Positions 44,684 through 53,555 are shown, counted from the stretch's first letter. The stretch: DNA of 64,000 nt from Paenibacillus glycanilyticus (GCF_030161375.1 NZ_BSSQ01000024.1:1-64000); one strand, 5' to 3'. The notes: generated from the letters alone by a model not told the origin. Translations and numbers: made by a program.

Positions 44684-45328
44684 ATGTCGGGTACAACTAC
44701 TGTAACGTTGAAAGAAAAAGCTTTCGCTCATCTACGCCAATTGATCTTGAACGGAGAACTGAAACCCGGAGAAGTATTGACGGAACGAATGCTTGTGGAA
44801 ATGCTGGAGATGAGCCGGACTCCTATAAGAGCGGCCTTAGAGAGGCTTGATGCCGAAGGCTTGGCTAACTATACGCCAAATAAGGGGTTAGTTGTCGCCG
44901 AGTTGTCTCTTCGCAAAGCGATTGATCTATACGATTACCGGATCGCGATGGAATGTTTTGTCGTACGAAAGCTAGCTTCTATGGAGCTGGAACAAAAAGA
45001 CTTAATCTGGTTGGAACAAAACTTGCAACAGCAGAAGCAACATGTGGATCAAAGCGATTACGCCCTCTTCACGGAGGCGGATTCCCAATTTCACCGCAAG
45101 CTCGTCGAGATTTACGCCAATTCCGAAATTGCGCAAGCGATGGAACGGCTGCAGGATCAGCTCTATCGAATTGCCATAGGCGTTCTTCGCAAGGACCGGA
45201 CTAGAATTAGCGTATCATATGAAGATCATGCCCGGATTTTCCAATTCATCCAAGCGGGCGAGGCCGATCAAGCTAGTCAAGCGATGGAGCAGCATCTTGA
45301 ATTCGGCAAACGGATATTGATTATGTAA
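44684..45328 (+). CDS. GntR-family (FadR subgroup) transcriptional regulator
   Basis: This 214-residue regulator has a winged helix-turn-helix at residues about 8-70 (KPGEVLTERMLVEMLEMSRTPIRAALERL) and an all-helical FCD ligand domain at about 80-205 with the His/Asp metal-site pattern (DSQFHRKLVEI). AGGAG lies before the ATG. It shares an operon with the OiaC-like gene. FadR-type GntR proteins bind palindromes with GTATAC-like centres, which are present upstream. It probably represses the divergent apiose genes until a sugar acid binds. Confidence 0.92.
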   Translation: MSGTTTVTLKEKAFAHLRQLILNGELKPGEVLTERMLVEMLEMSRTPIRAALERLDAEGLANYTPNKGLVVAELSLRKAIDLYDYRIAMECFVVRKLASMELEQKDLIWLEQNLQQQKQHVDQSDYALFTEADSQFHRKLVEIYANSEIAQAMERLQDQLYRIAIGVLRKDRTRISVSYEDHARIFQFIQAGEADQASQAMEQHLEFGKRILIM

Positions 45329-45334
45329 ACAAGA

Positions 45335-45374
45335 AAAGGCTGTCTTGAATGGAACACCATTCAGGACAGCCTTT
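45335..45374. terminator. Bidirectional terminator between gntR and the AI-2E-type gene
   Basis: An 18-bp stem with minor mismatches (45335-45352 with 45357-45374) around ACAC-type loop bases, with A-rich and T-rich flanks, lies between convergent stops. Confidence 0.92.
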
Positions 45375-45405
45375 CTCTTATGAACCGCTTAATGATAAGT
45401 CTTGG

Positions 45406-46431
45406 CTATTTCCCTTTTGTCGCCTCTTCTTTATCAATATTTTCGACCTTAAACACGTCGAGCATAAACATAAAGATCGGAATGCCGATCAATAATCCCC
45501 AAATGCCCATGTAATGCTCGGACAAAATTAGGATAAAAAACGTATAGAACATCGGCAAATTTGTTTTTTGCGCATAAAGCCTTGGATTCAGGAAATAAGT
45601 TTCCAGCGCATGGATGAGCAAGACAAGAGCGACTACCCAAATGACCGTCGTAGTTCCGCCGATTTGGTAGCCGATGATGCCAATTGGAATAAAAGACACC
45701 ACAACCCCTGCTACCGGAATCAGACTAAGCATAAATACCATGATGGTTAATGCGAATAGATACGGGAAACCCAGAATCCATAAACCGGCAATGGTGAGAA
45801 GCGTATTAATGACGGCGACCATCAGCTGTACTTCGAGCACTTTGCCAAAGGAAGCAATAAATTTGCCGCCGAAATAGCGGAATTCGAGATACAGCCAGCC
45901 AATAGTGCTATTGGCGAACTTCTCCGTGAACGTTACGATCTTCCGCCGCTCCAAGAGGAAGAAATAGCTGAGAATAATGACGAGAAGAATAATCTCTAGC
46001 CAGCTGCCAATTTTCTTCGCGTATATAAGCGCACTGTTCAAAAAGGTCTTATATTCAATCTTGTCGAGCGTATCGGCGACCACTTGGGCGATCTGATCGT
46101 TTTGCGAAGAACCGAGAAATTTCTGCACGTTGTTGACGATATCCACGATCTCGTTAATTAGCTTCGGCACATAATTGACTAGTCCGTAAACAAGGCCAAA
46201 TATAAGCGCGACGTACAAGACAGAGGTCACGACAACCGGCGATATCGGTATCACCCGGCGAATTTGCTTGGTGATTATGCCTTGCAGGCGGCTCATGACA
46301 AACGTAACCATAAACAATAGCAAGAGCAAATTCAGCATATCCCGCAGGCTGTACAGTAGAGCAATAACAAGAACTACAAACACAACCCTTTTGACGATCG
46401 AATGGGCAAAAAATGTTTTGAGCGTTTCCAC
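45406..46431 (-). CDS. AI-2E family membrane transporter
   Basis: This 341-residue protein of the TqsA/YdiK/YtvI superfamily has about eight hydrophobic helices and the conserved tail segment HALETYFLNPRLYAQKTNLPMFYTFFILILSEHYMGIWGLLIGIPIFMF, here ending near residue 325. Members export autoinducer-2 or act as ion carriers; the true substrate of this one is unknown. The start codon is GTG at 46431, with GGGA upstream. It appears to be a single-gene unit. Confidence 0.88.
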   Translation of the reverse strand: METLKTFFAHSIVKRVVFVVLVIALLYSLRDMLNLLLLLFMVTFVMSRLQGIITKQIRRVIPISPVVVTSVLYVALIFGLVYGLVNYVPKLINEIVDIVNNVQKFLGSSQNDQIAQVVADTLDKIEYKTFLNSALIYAKKIGSWLEIILLVIILSYFFLLERRKIVTFTEKFANSTIGWLYLEFRYFGGKFIASFGKVLEVQLMVAVINTLLTIAGLWILGFPYLFALTIMVFMLSLIPVAGVVVSFIPIGIIGYQIGGTTTVIWVVALVLLIHALETYFLNPRLYAQKTNLPMFYTFFILILSEHYMGIWGLLIGIPIFMFMLDVFKVENIDKEEATKGK

Positions 46432-46501
46432 AGCGTTCCCTCGCTAAGTTGAATTTATAAACAATAATATCTACTATACCTTTTTTATTGATAAAAAGCA
46501 C

Positions 46502-46537
46502 AAAAAAGAAAGCCGAGCATGGCAGCCCGGCTTTCTT
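46502..46537 (-). terminator. Terminator of GxGYxYP paralogue B
   Basis: AAGAAAGCCG (46506-46515) and CGGCTTTCTT (46528-46537) form a 10-bp stem followed on the minus strand by T-run bases (A-run at 46502-46507). Confidence 0.9.
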
Positions 46538-46548
46538 GCAAATGGAAA

Positions 46549-49368
46549 TTAATTAACCTTAACGTTATCTACCGTAATCGTTGCCTTGTCCGCATACCAG
46601 ACTCTGTACTGGAGATTCTGGTTTTTCGTCTGGTTGAAGGACAAGCTGAGATCCTGGTATTGGTTCGCCGAAGCGAATTGCGATCTTGTGATCTTCTCTT
46701 GTTTGACGACGGATTTGGTTGTCGCATCCACCACATCAATAATAGCCACTACGTCTTTGTTACCTTTGTTGTTATCGATCTTCATACGATAAGTAAGCGT
46801 ATGTTTGCCAATCGATACATTCGCATCATCTGGCCCGGTCAGCATATATCCGGCTGCATCGAGTGATGGCGTTGCCTGCCATCCGTCTCCGCTCAGACGT
46901 CCCTGTTCATGTCCTACGACAGAACCTTCGGCTTCATACTTGCCGACGTTTGTCGTGACCGTAACGTTATCAATGCCGATTGTCGCTTTATCCAGATAGT
47001 TAGCCCTGAATTCCAAGTTGCTTGCGGAAGGAGTATTGAAGGACAAGCTGAAGTTCTGGTACGTGTCGTTCGCCTTGAATTGGTTGCGGGTTACATCTAC
47101 CGAAGCAAGGGTACGCCCGGACTTTTTATCCCGAACAGAAAGCGTAACGACATTATCGTTTTTGCCTGTATTCGAGTCGATCTTCATCTTGTAAGTCACC
47201 GTGTTGGTTCCTGCCGGAATGCTGTTGTCGCCATTAGCGTACAACATATTTCCAGCCTTGTTGCCACTCACGTTAGCCGACCAGTCGCTGCCGCTCACTG
47301 CGCCTGTATCGTGCTTGAAATCCGTCTCTGCTTCATATTGCTTCACGACAGTCGAAGGATCAACCGGAAGCTGGTTATTCTCGCGCATTAATTGGAAATA
47401 CGTATCCGGTCTTACAAATACGATATCGCTGTTGCTGCTGAAGTTATTAACCGCATTGACGATCATTTGGTAGTTGACGTCCCATGGATTGGATTGAATG
47501 CTCACAAAACGAGGAGCTGTTCCATCCCAGCCGGCGATGGCGTGATTAATCTCGGAAATAATCGTTGCCTCGGAGTAGCAGTACGTTGCGCTTAATCCCT
47601 GCGTTGGCAACGAGTTGCCGTAGATCGTAATCGGACTTCCGGCGTTTTGGCCCGTTAAGCCCAATAAAGACGGCGCGTTTTGCGCAAAGCTTTCGCCTAC
47701 GTTAGGATTAATGCCACCGGTAATCGTATTCCAGATGGTAGCCACCTTTAATCCTGCGCGGTTCATGTAATCATTCGAGATGGAAACGAATTTATCCAGA
47801 TACGTTTGATTCGCCCATGCATTCGGATAAGTATAACCAAACCCGGATGGTCCCGAAATAAGCGCGTCATTAGGCGTAGCAGACTCATACAAATAATTCA
47901 ATATGCCAGGCATCGCATCAACCATTGCCGGAGAGATCGTCCATCCGAGAGGTACCGTTCCCCGGTTAGCCGAATCCCATATTTTCTTGAAACGATGTTC
48001 CATGTACTGCAGATTATCGCCGTCGCTCAAAATTAGCGAGACATAAATCTTGTTCTGAAGAGCAGGTTTGTTCGGAATCGGCTTCACGTTAACCGTTCTG
48101 TCGGCGCCGCCGAATACCGTCAGATTGGACGACCAGTCGCTGGCAATCGTAGAAATGCCGTATTCGGACGCGGCCTGAACGCCAATTGCTTCATCCGGCC
48201 ACCAGCCCATGTATGCGCCGCTGCCGGCAGGCATATCGGAGAAGAAGCTTTGCAGCAAAGTTTTTTCTTCCGGAACAGACGGATTCAGCCAGACGACAGC
48301 AGCTCCTGTTGCCGTTGCATAATCGCGAAGTGCGCCTTTAATGCCCGGACTCAATCCAATGAGCAGGTTATGGGTCAGCGAGGACCAGTAATGATCGTGA
48401 AGATATTGATAGACCTCAAGCTTATTGCTGAAATCTCCGCGCAAATCGTCCAGAATCGGCAGATTATAAGGAGCGGAAGTTAATTTGCTTACCAAGCTTG
48501 GAGGAGCTACGATGCCGCCGGATTGCGCAGCGATTGTAGTCGCAAGGTTTACCGTATCCTGCAAGGCATCGTCATAAACGACAATCCCTTTAATCTCGCT
48601 CGCATATTTGGTAATCAATGACCAGTTATCCTCTACATCCGTATGGCCGAGTCCCAGGTCATTCAGCCATTTATCTTTCCCGTCTTCATTTCTTACATTA
48701 TCGTCATAGGTGTAGATTCTTGGCTGCGTTTTATTGACCAGTCCCTTAAGCGTTGTAAATAGAACATTCTCGTCCGATTTGCCTTGTTGAATAGAGCCTA
48801 CGGCATCTACTTTGGTGTAAGCGCGTCCATACCAGAATACTCGGAATTCTAACTCATGCCCGGTAGACGGGTTATTATAGTCGAGCGTAAATCTCTCGTA
48901 AGAGCCCACCTTCGTCCATTGTTTCCGGGTAATATCGCGGGAAGCAAGTACTTCACCGGTCGTATTGTCTCTGACATCAACTGTAACGATCAGATCGTCA
49001 TTAGCCGTATTATTATCGGTAATCATATCGAAGTAAGCCTGGTTTGCCCCTGCCGGAATATCCGTAGCATACGGTCCATAGACCATTAGCTTATTTGGAG
49101 CGTCAATCGAAGTTTGAGCCAACCAGCCGCTGCTCTCCAAACGCCCCGTATCATGCTTAACCTTGTTGCCTTCCGCATCAAATCTATACTCGGACACCAA
49201 ATTCATAACGTCAAGCGTGGATGCCGGCTTCGAGAAAGACGGCAGGATTTGCCCGGTCGGCCAGCTTATTCCGGCTGCTTCGGCTTTGATATGCCCCACG
49301 AATGGAGATGATGCAGCCATAATGACGGTTGCAAGCATGACTGCGCCAAATTTCTTATTCCATTTCAT
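46549..49368 (-). CDS. Secreted GxGYxYP-family putative glycoside hydrolase with three CBM-like repeats (paralogue B)
   Basis: This is a 939-residue close paralogue of the protein at 11138-13957, equal in length and similar from end to end, including the signal peptide (MKWNKKFGAVMLATV). The family motif here is GFGYTYP instead of GIGYTYP. The three CBM-like domains lie at residues about 60-185, 675-800 and 805-939. Differences cluster in those CBM-like regions, for example many Lys substitutions near the C-terminus, while the central region is nearly identical. That pattern suggests shared catalysis with altered binding. The substrate is unknown. Confidence 0.9.
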   Translation of the reverse strand: MKWNKKFGAVMLATVIMAASSPFVGHIKAEAAGISWPTGQILPSFSKPASTLDVMNLVSEYRFDAEGNKVKHDTGRLESSGWLAQTSIDAPNKLMVYGPYATDIPAGANQAYFDMITDNNTANDDLIVTVDVRDNTTGEVLASRDITRKQWTKVGSYERFTLDYNNPSTGHELEFRVFWYGRAYTKVDAVGSIQQGKSDENVLFTTLKGLVNKTQPRIYTYDDNVRNEDGKDKWLNDLGLGHTDVEDNWSLITKYASEIKGIVVYDDALQDTVNLATTIAAQSGGIVAPPSLVSKLTSAPYNLPILDDLRGDFSNKLEVYQYLHDHYWSSLTHNLLIGLSPGIKGALRDYATATGAAVVWLNPSVPEEKTLLQSFFSDMPAGSGAYMGWWPDEAIGVQAASEYGISTIASDWSSNLTVFGGADRTVNVKPIPNKPALQNKIYVSLILSDGDNLQYMEHRFKKIWDSANRGTVPLGWTISPAMVDAMPGILNYLYESATPNDALISGPSGFGYTYPNAWANQTYLDKFVSISNDYMNRAGLKVATIWNTITGGINPNVGESFAQNAPSLLGLTGQNAGSPITIYGNSLPTQGLSATYCYSEATIISEINHAIAGWDGTAPRFVSIQSNPWDVNYQMIVNAVNNFSSNSDIVFVRPDTYFQLMRENNQLPVDPSTVVKQYEAETDFKHDTGAVSGSDWSANVSGNKAGNMLYANGDNSIPAGTNTVTYKMKIDSNTGKNDNVVTLSVRDKKSGRTLASVDVTRNQFKANDTYQNFSLSFNTPSASNLEFRANYLDKATIGIDNVTVTTNVGKYEAEGSVVGHEQGRLSGDGWQATPSLDAAGYMLTGPDDANVSIGKHTLTYRMKIDNNKGNKDVVAIIDVVDATTKSVVKQEKITRSQFASANQYQDLSLSFNQTKNQNLQYRVWYADKATITVDNVKVN

Positions 49369-49454
49369 CTTAAATCTCCTTTTCTCAATAAATGATTAAT
49401 TAATTATTTCTTCTTAAGCCTGATTCCTGTTCTCTGTCCCTCCCTCCTATCTCA

Positions 49455-49506
49455 TGTAAGCGCTTATTACGTGGAAGATTATACCACCTATATTATTTAT
49501 ATTCAA
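49455..49506 (-). promoter_or_regulatory. Sigma-A promoter with cre site for GxGYxYP paralogue B
   Basis: On the minus strand TTGAAT (49506-49501), a 17-base spacer and TATAAT (49483-49478) form the promoter. On the plus strand TGTAAGCGCTTATT (49455-49468) is a 12/14 cre match just downstream of the -10 box. The promoter and spacer are largely the same as at paralogue A, but the leader is about 100 bases instead of about 190. Confidence 0.75.
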
Positions 49507-49570
49507 TATATCTAATAGGCTAATTATTGTACCTATATTTGAGTCGCTTTTCCGCAAAATAAAACAAAGA

Positions 49571-49620
49571 AACCATGCTATAGCAGAGAGAGGGATCCTC
49601 TCTCTATGCTTAACATGGTT
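49571..49620 (-). terminator. Terminator after znuA
   Basis: A long imperfect hairpin has outer arms AACCATG (49571-49577) and CATGGTT (49614-49620) and an inner AGAGAGG/CCTCTCT stem. On the minus strand it is followed by T-rich sequence, 16 bases after the znuA stop. Confidence 0.85.
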
Positions 49621-49635
49621 CCTTGTCTAGCTAAT

Positions 49636-50658
49636 CTATTTGTTCAGAGCTTTATTTAATGCTTCCAAATTACTATACATGATATCCAAGTACGTTTTTC
49701 CATCCTTTATTTCTTGTTCCGTCAGACCTTCAAGCGGATTAAGAACGGCTGACTCGGCGCCTAGCTCTGTTGCAATCGTCTCGGCGATCTTGGGATTAAC
49801 AAGCGTCTCGAAAAAGATCGTAGAGACGTCATGCTCCTTGGCAAATTCAACGACTTCCGCCATTTCCTCAGCACTTGGCTCTTGTTCGGGAGATAGACCG
49901 GCAATGGGAACTTGTGTTAAACCGTATTGCTTAGCCAGATAACTAAAGGCAGCGTGTTGCGTAATGAATGTTTTATTGCTTGCTCCGGCAAGCTTGGTCC
50001 TATAAGCCTTATCAAGCTCTTGAAGTTTAGCTAGGAAGGCATTGGCATGAATCTCATAATCCGCTTTATGGGCTGGATCAGCTTTGATTAAAGCTTCTTT
50101 GATGGTTTTGACTTCTTCTTGAGCAAGCACAGGGCTTAGCCAGACATGGGGATCAAGAGTAGACTCATGCGAATGTCCTTCTTCGGCTTCTTCATTTCCT
50201 TGCTCTTGTTCATGTTCATGTTCATGTTCATCCTCAACACTTTCCATCAAAGAGATGCCGCTGCTCGCTTCAACATCATTTCGTTTTGGATTCACGGCGC
50301 TCTCGAGAGCTGTATCGACCCAACCTTCAACTATACCGTTGTAGACAAACACATCGGCATCCTGAATGGCAGCCATATCCTTCGCGCTAGGCTCCCAGTC
50401 ATGGGGTTCCACGCCCGAAGGAATAAGACCGATAACATTCGCATGCTCTCCGGCAATTTGCTTGGTGAATTCAACCATCGGATAAAAGGTAGCTACAATT
50501 TGAAGCTTCTCCCCTGTTGCTGCTGTTTCTTCAGGCATGGCTGATCCATTCACGGCGCTTGCCGCAGTGTTGGAATTATTGTCTTCTTTGCCGCATCCCG
50601 ACAACATTAATGCAGGGAAAGCCGAAATTACAACTGCTTTTTTGAGCCAACTTTTCAT
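49636..50658 (-). CDS. znuA: Zinc ABC transporter substrate-binding lipoprotein ZnuA/AdcA
   Basis: This 340-residue cluster A-I metal-binding protein has lipobox LSGC at the signal end. Metal ligands are expected from GVEPHDWEPS, DPHVWLSP and TQHAAFSYLAK. Between the first two lies a His/Glu-rich loop (EHEHEHEQEQ...GHSHES), the mark of zinc rather than manganese receptors. It captures Zn2+ outside the membrane and hands it to ZnuB. A Zur box just upstream, inside the end of znuB, gives it its own control. Confidence 0.95.
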   Translation of the reverse strand: MKSWLKKAVVISAFPALMLSGCGKEDNNSNTAASAVNGSAMPEETAATGEKLQIVATFYPMVEFTKQIAGEHANVIGLIPSGVEPHDWEPSAKDMAAIQDADVFVYNGIVEGWVDTALESAVNPKRNDVEASSGISLMESVEDEHEHEHEQEQGNEEAEEGHSHESTLDPHVWLSPVLAQEEVKTIKEALIKADPAHKADYEIHANAFLAKLQELDKAYRTKLAGASNKTFITQHAAFSYLAKQYGLTQVPIAGLSPEQEPSAEEMAEVVEFAKEHDVSTIFFETLVNPKIAETIATELGAESAVLNPLEGLTEQEIKDGKTYLDIMYSNLEALNKALNK

Positions 50659-50682
50659 TTATTCATTCTCCTTTGCACTTGA

Positions 50683-51537
50683 TTAAGTGTAATAATTACG
50701 AATAGAGCTTTCGTGTTTTACGCGGTTTCTATAGACGCGAAGAATCGCTTTTTGCAGCAACACTCCTGAGACCAGGAAAACAAGCAATATTAGAGCAATC
50801 GTTCCGCCTGGCGGCGTATTAAGACGGTAAGATGCTGTTAATCCGGAAAATACGCCTGCAAGCCCCACCGCGCATGCAATTAGAATTGCAGCGTTAAAGC
50901 TATAAGCGATCCGAACCGCAATGGCTGCAGGGAGTATAACGAGGGCTGAAACAAGCAGAACCCCTACAATAGGCATTGCAGCCGACACGATCATGCCGGT
51001 CATGACGCTAAACAATAACGAAATCGATTTGACGGGCAAACCGTCGGTTTGTGCTGTCTCTTCGTCAAATGAAATCTGGTAAAGCGGTCTTCTTAGGAAG
51101 AAGAAAAATAGAGCTCCGGCTGCAGCAACAAGGATCATAATACGCAAATCCGATGTATTTACCGCAACAACCGAACCAAACAAGTAGGAAGATAAGCTTT
51201 TACTCGTTCCTTTGATTAGACTCATAAGCACGACAGCGGTAGATAAACCGCAGACCATAATAATCGCAACCGAAACCTCGCTAAAGGTTCGATAGGAACG
51301 CCTTACATACTCAACCGCAATGGCGCCTAGAATGGCGACAACAAACCCTGCAAGGGAGGGATTAATATGTAAGTAGGTTCCTGCAGCAACGCCGGCTAGC
51401 GATACATGCGACAACATATCGGCGATTAGCGCTTGACGACGAAGCATGAGGTATACGCCTAACGTTGACGCCAAGACCGCTATTATTCCGCCAGCCCAAA
51501 ATGCCCGCTGCATAAAGTCGTAGTGCAGCATCCCCAT
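50683..51537 (-). CDS. znuB: Zinc ABC transporter permease ZnuB
   Basis: This 284-residue ABC-3 type metal permease has about eight hydrophobic helices. The typical start LHYDFMQRAFWAGGIIAVLAS is seen, as is MLRRQALIADMLSHVSLAGVA, the loop that meets the ATPase. GGAGGAGG lies before two possible ATG codons (51537 and 51531). The start overlaps the znuC end by 55 bases. The last codons (Arg-Asn-Tyr-Tyr-Thr) are also a Zur operator. Confidence 0.94.
   Translation of the reverse strand: MGMLHYDFMQRAFWAGGIIAVLASTLGVYLMLRRQALIADMLSHVSLAGVAAGTYLHINPSLAGFVVAILGAIAVEYVRRSYRTFSEVSVAIIMVCGLSTAVVLMSLIKGTSKSLSSYLFGSVVAVNTSDLRIMILVAAAGALFFFFLRRPLYQISFDEETAQTDGLPVKSISLLFSVMTGMIVSAAMPIVGVLLVSALVILPAAIAVRIAYSFNAAILIACAVGLAGVFSGLTASYRLNTPPGGTIALILLVFLVSGVLLQKAILRVYRNRVKHESSIRNYYT
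50689..50699. promoter_or_regulatory. Zur box upstream of znuA, inside znuB
   Basis: GTAATAATTAC, followed by G, is the core of the Bacillus Zur consensus. It lies in the final codons of znuB and about 30 bases before the znuA start, so it can regulate an internal znuA promoter. Confidence 0.75.
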
Positions 51538-52193
51538 GTGTCCTCCTCCTTTCTCGTTAATTCGATCGTTCTGTCAAGGAAGGAGTCTAATTCCTGCTGC
51601 TCATGCGTCACCATGATAACGGTGCGGTTGTACTGCGTAACTTGCCGCCGCATTTGTGCATATAAGGCATTGCGGCTTTGCTGGTCCATGCCGGCCGTTG
51701 GCTCATCCAGAACGAATAAATCCGGTTCGCTCGCTAATGCGCGCGCCATGCAAATCCGCTGTTTTTGACCACCAGACAACTCGCCAATCCTCCGTCCGCG
51801 CATTTCCCACATGCCGACATCCCTCAACGCTTGCTCTACTATGCCATGATCCTTCGGCGTTAATCTCCTCAACCACGAACCTTCCTTATATCTCCCAGAA
51901 CGGACAAATTCGTGAACTCTGCTAGGGAAACCGCTGTTAAATGCAGCAATATGCTGTGGAACATAGCTGACTTTTAACTTTGTTCCGTCTGGCTTTCCGC
52001 TCTGAAGCTTAACCTCTCCGCTCTTCGGACGGAGCAACCCTAATGCCAATTTCAGTAGAGTGGATTTGGACGAGCCATTTGGCCCGGTAACGGCAACGAA
52101 TTCGCCTGCGGAGATTTGGAGAGAAACATCTTGCAAACAAGGAATTTCCGAGTATCCAAATTCAACGTTATCCATCTTAAGCAACACCATCAT
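51483..52193 (-). CDS. znuC: Zinc ABC transporter ATP-binding protein ZnuC
   Basis: This 236-residue ABC ATPase has the signature LSGGQKQR and Walker B LFVLDEPTAGMD. Walker A reads GPNGSSKST, with Ser in place of the usual third Gly, a known variation in zinc-type ATPases. The C-terminal 18 residues lie in the overlap with znuB and are low in conservation. It powers ZnuB and is the second gene of the zinc operon, 17 bases after the GTPase gene. Confidence 0.94.
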   Translation of the reverse strand: MMVLLKMDNVEFGYSEIPCLQDVSLQISAGEFVAVTGPNGSSKSTLLKLALGLLRPKSGEVKLQSGKPDGTKLKVSYVPQHIAAFNSGFPSRVHEFVRSGRYKEGSWLRRLTPKDHGIVEQALRDVGMWEMRGRRIGELSGGQKQRICMARALASEPDLFVLDEPTAGMDQQSRNALYAQMRRQVTQYNRTVIMVTHEQQELDSFLDRTIELTRKEEDTWGCCTTTLCSGHFGLAE

Positions 52194-52210
52194 TGTTCAC
52201 CCTTTAATTC

Positions 52211-53410
52211 TTATTGCATATCCGGTTGATTAGGGAATTCGTCATGAAACAAATGCCATTCCATCTTTAATTCATCAGGAGATAATAGGCATCGATCCAA
52301 TTCGCCGGTGATCGCTTCGCGATCCAAACGAAGACCGATAAATACAATCTTATTGACCCTATCGCCAAATGGCTCATGCCAAGATTGTGCCAGAGACGGA
52401 TCGTCCAGCAGCAACTCCATCCGTTCCTCCTCAGGAAGCGCCGCCATCCACTTCCCTGCCGGTCCGAACTGGATGGAAGGTCCGGCTTGGCTGAAATTTT
52501 GCGCCATGTCATTTCGCGTGGCCAGCCACACTATGCCTTTGGCGCGTACGATTGCTTCCGGCCATTCGCTCATCCAGCTCATTAATCTTTCCGGATGGAA
52601 CGGTTGTGCCCGTTCATACACAAACGAGGAGATTCCATACTCTTCCGTCTCCGGCGTATGATGCTCCTTCGCCATTTCCTGAATCCAGCCTGCCGATTGG
52701 CTGGCCGCTTCGAAATCGAATAAGCCCGTATTTAATAGTTCAGCCGGATCGACTTGCCCACGTTTAGAACGAATCAACTTGGCACGGGGCTGAAGGCTTC
52801 GAAGTACGGTTTCCAGCTCTATCAGCACGTTCTCATCCACCAGATCGCATTTATTCAAGATCAATACATCGCAGAACTCAATCTGATCAATGAGCAAATC
52901 AACAACTTCCCGGTTATCGTCAACCGCAACCTCTTGCTGTCTATCAAGCAAAGTCTCGCCGGAAGAGAAATCGCTCCAGAATCGATATGCATCCACTACG
53001 GTAACCATGCAATCCAGCTTGCAGAACTCGGTCAGATCTATCCCCTGCTCCTCATCTATATAAGAGAAAGTCTGGGCAACGGGAACAGGCTCTCCAACAC
53101 CGGTCGATTCGATCAGAATATAATCAAATCGCTGTTCTTTGGCCAATTTTACCACTTCTCTTAGAAGGTCTTCCCGAAGCGTGCAGCAGATGCAGCCGTT
53201 GGACATTTCGACCAACTTCTCTTCGGTACGAGATAGCCCCCCGCTTCCTTTAATCAAATCCGCGTCTATATTTACCTCGCTCAGATCATTTACGATGACG
53301 GCCACCCGCAAACCTTGTCTGTTATTCAAGATGTGATTTAATATCGTTGTTTTCCCTGACCCTAAATATCCGCTTAATACGGTTACAGGCAACTTCTTGT
53401 CAATACTCAA
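52211..53410 (-). CDS. COG0523 family GTPase, zinc metallochaperone (ZagA/YciC-like)
   Basis: This 399-residue G3E GTPase has the P-loop GYLGSGKTT at residues 14-22, the metal motif GCICCTLRED near 73-82, ESTGVGEP (switch region) and NKCDL (guanine specificity). COG0523 proteins under Zur control deliver zinc to client proteins in zinc shortage. It heads an operon with znuC, znuB and znuA, and two Zur boxes precede it. Residues about 245-395 form the CobW C-terminal domain. Confidence 0.93.
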   Translation of the reverse strand: MSIDKKLPVTVLSGYLGSGKTTILNHILNNRQGLRVAVIVNDLSEVNIDADLIKGSGGLSRTEEKLVEMSNGCICCTLREDLLREVVKLAKEQRFDYILIESTGVGEPVPVAQTFSYIDEEQGIDLTEFCKLDCMVTVVDAYRFWSDFSSGETLLDRQQEVAVDDNREVVDLLIDQIEFCDVLILNKCDLVDENVLIELETVLRSLQPRAKLIRSKRGQVDPAELLNTGLFDFEAASQSAGWIQEMAKEHHTPETEEYGISSFVYERAQPFHPERLMSWMSEWPEAIVRAKGIVWLATRNDMAQNFSQAGPSIQFGPAGKWMAALPEEERMELLLDDPSLAQSWHEPFGDRVNKIVFIGLRLDREAITGELDRCLLSPDELKMEWHLFHDEFPNQPDMQ

Positions 53411-53433
53411 TAGTACGCACCCCTCAATTAATA

Positions 53434-53467
53434 GTAATCATTACGTTTTGTTAATTGTAATTATTAC
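53434..53467. promoter_or_regulatory. Tandem Zur boxes upstream of the zinc operon
   Basis: GTAATCATTAC (53434-53444) and GTAATTATTAC (53457-53467, followed by GA) are two copies of the Zur operator core, 23 bases apart, upstream of the GTPase gene. Repression by zinc-loaded Zur is expected. Confidence 0.85.
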
Positions 53468-53524
53468 GATTAGTGAAGTCAACCTATTTTTTACTCTTTA
53501 GCTTTTCAACTTCTGCCTGCACAA

Positions 53525-53552
53525 CAAAAAAAGCCCCATTCCGGGGCCCTTT
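53525..53552 (-). terminator. Terminator of the GH32/ABC operon
   Basis: GCCCC (53533-53537) and GGGGC (53543-53547), extended by flanking A-T pairs, form the stem. On the minus strand it is followed by a run of seven T. It lies just after the binding-protein stop at 53556. Confidence 0.88.
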
Positions 53553-53555
53553 TTG

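Noticed and set aside
49571..49620. The GAGAGAGG/CCTCTCTC dyad as an operator of the GxGYxYP gene
   Set aside because: Its position right after the znuA stop, with a T-rich tail on the minus strand, is better explained as a terminator.
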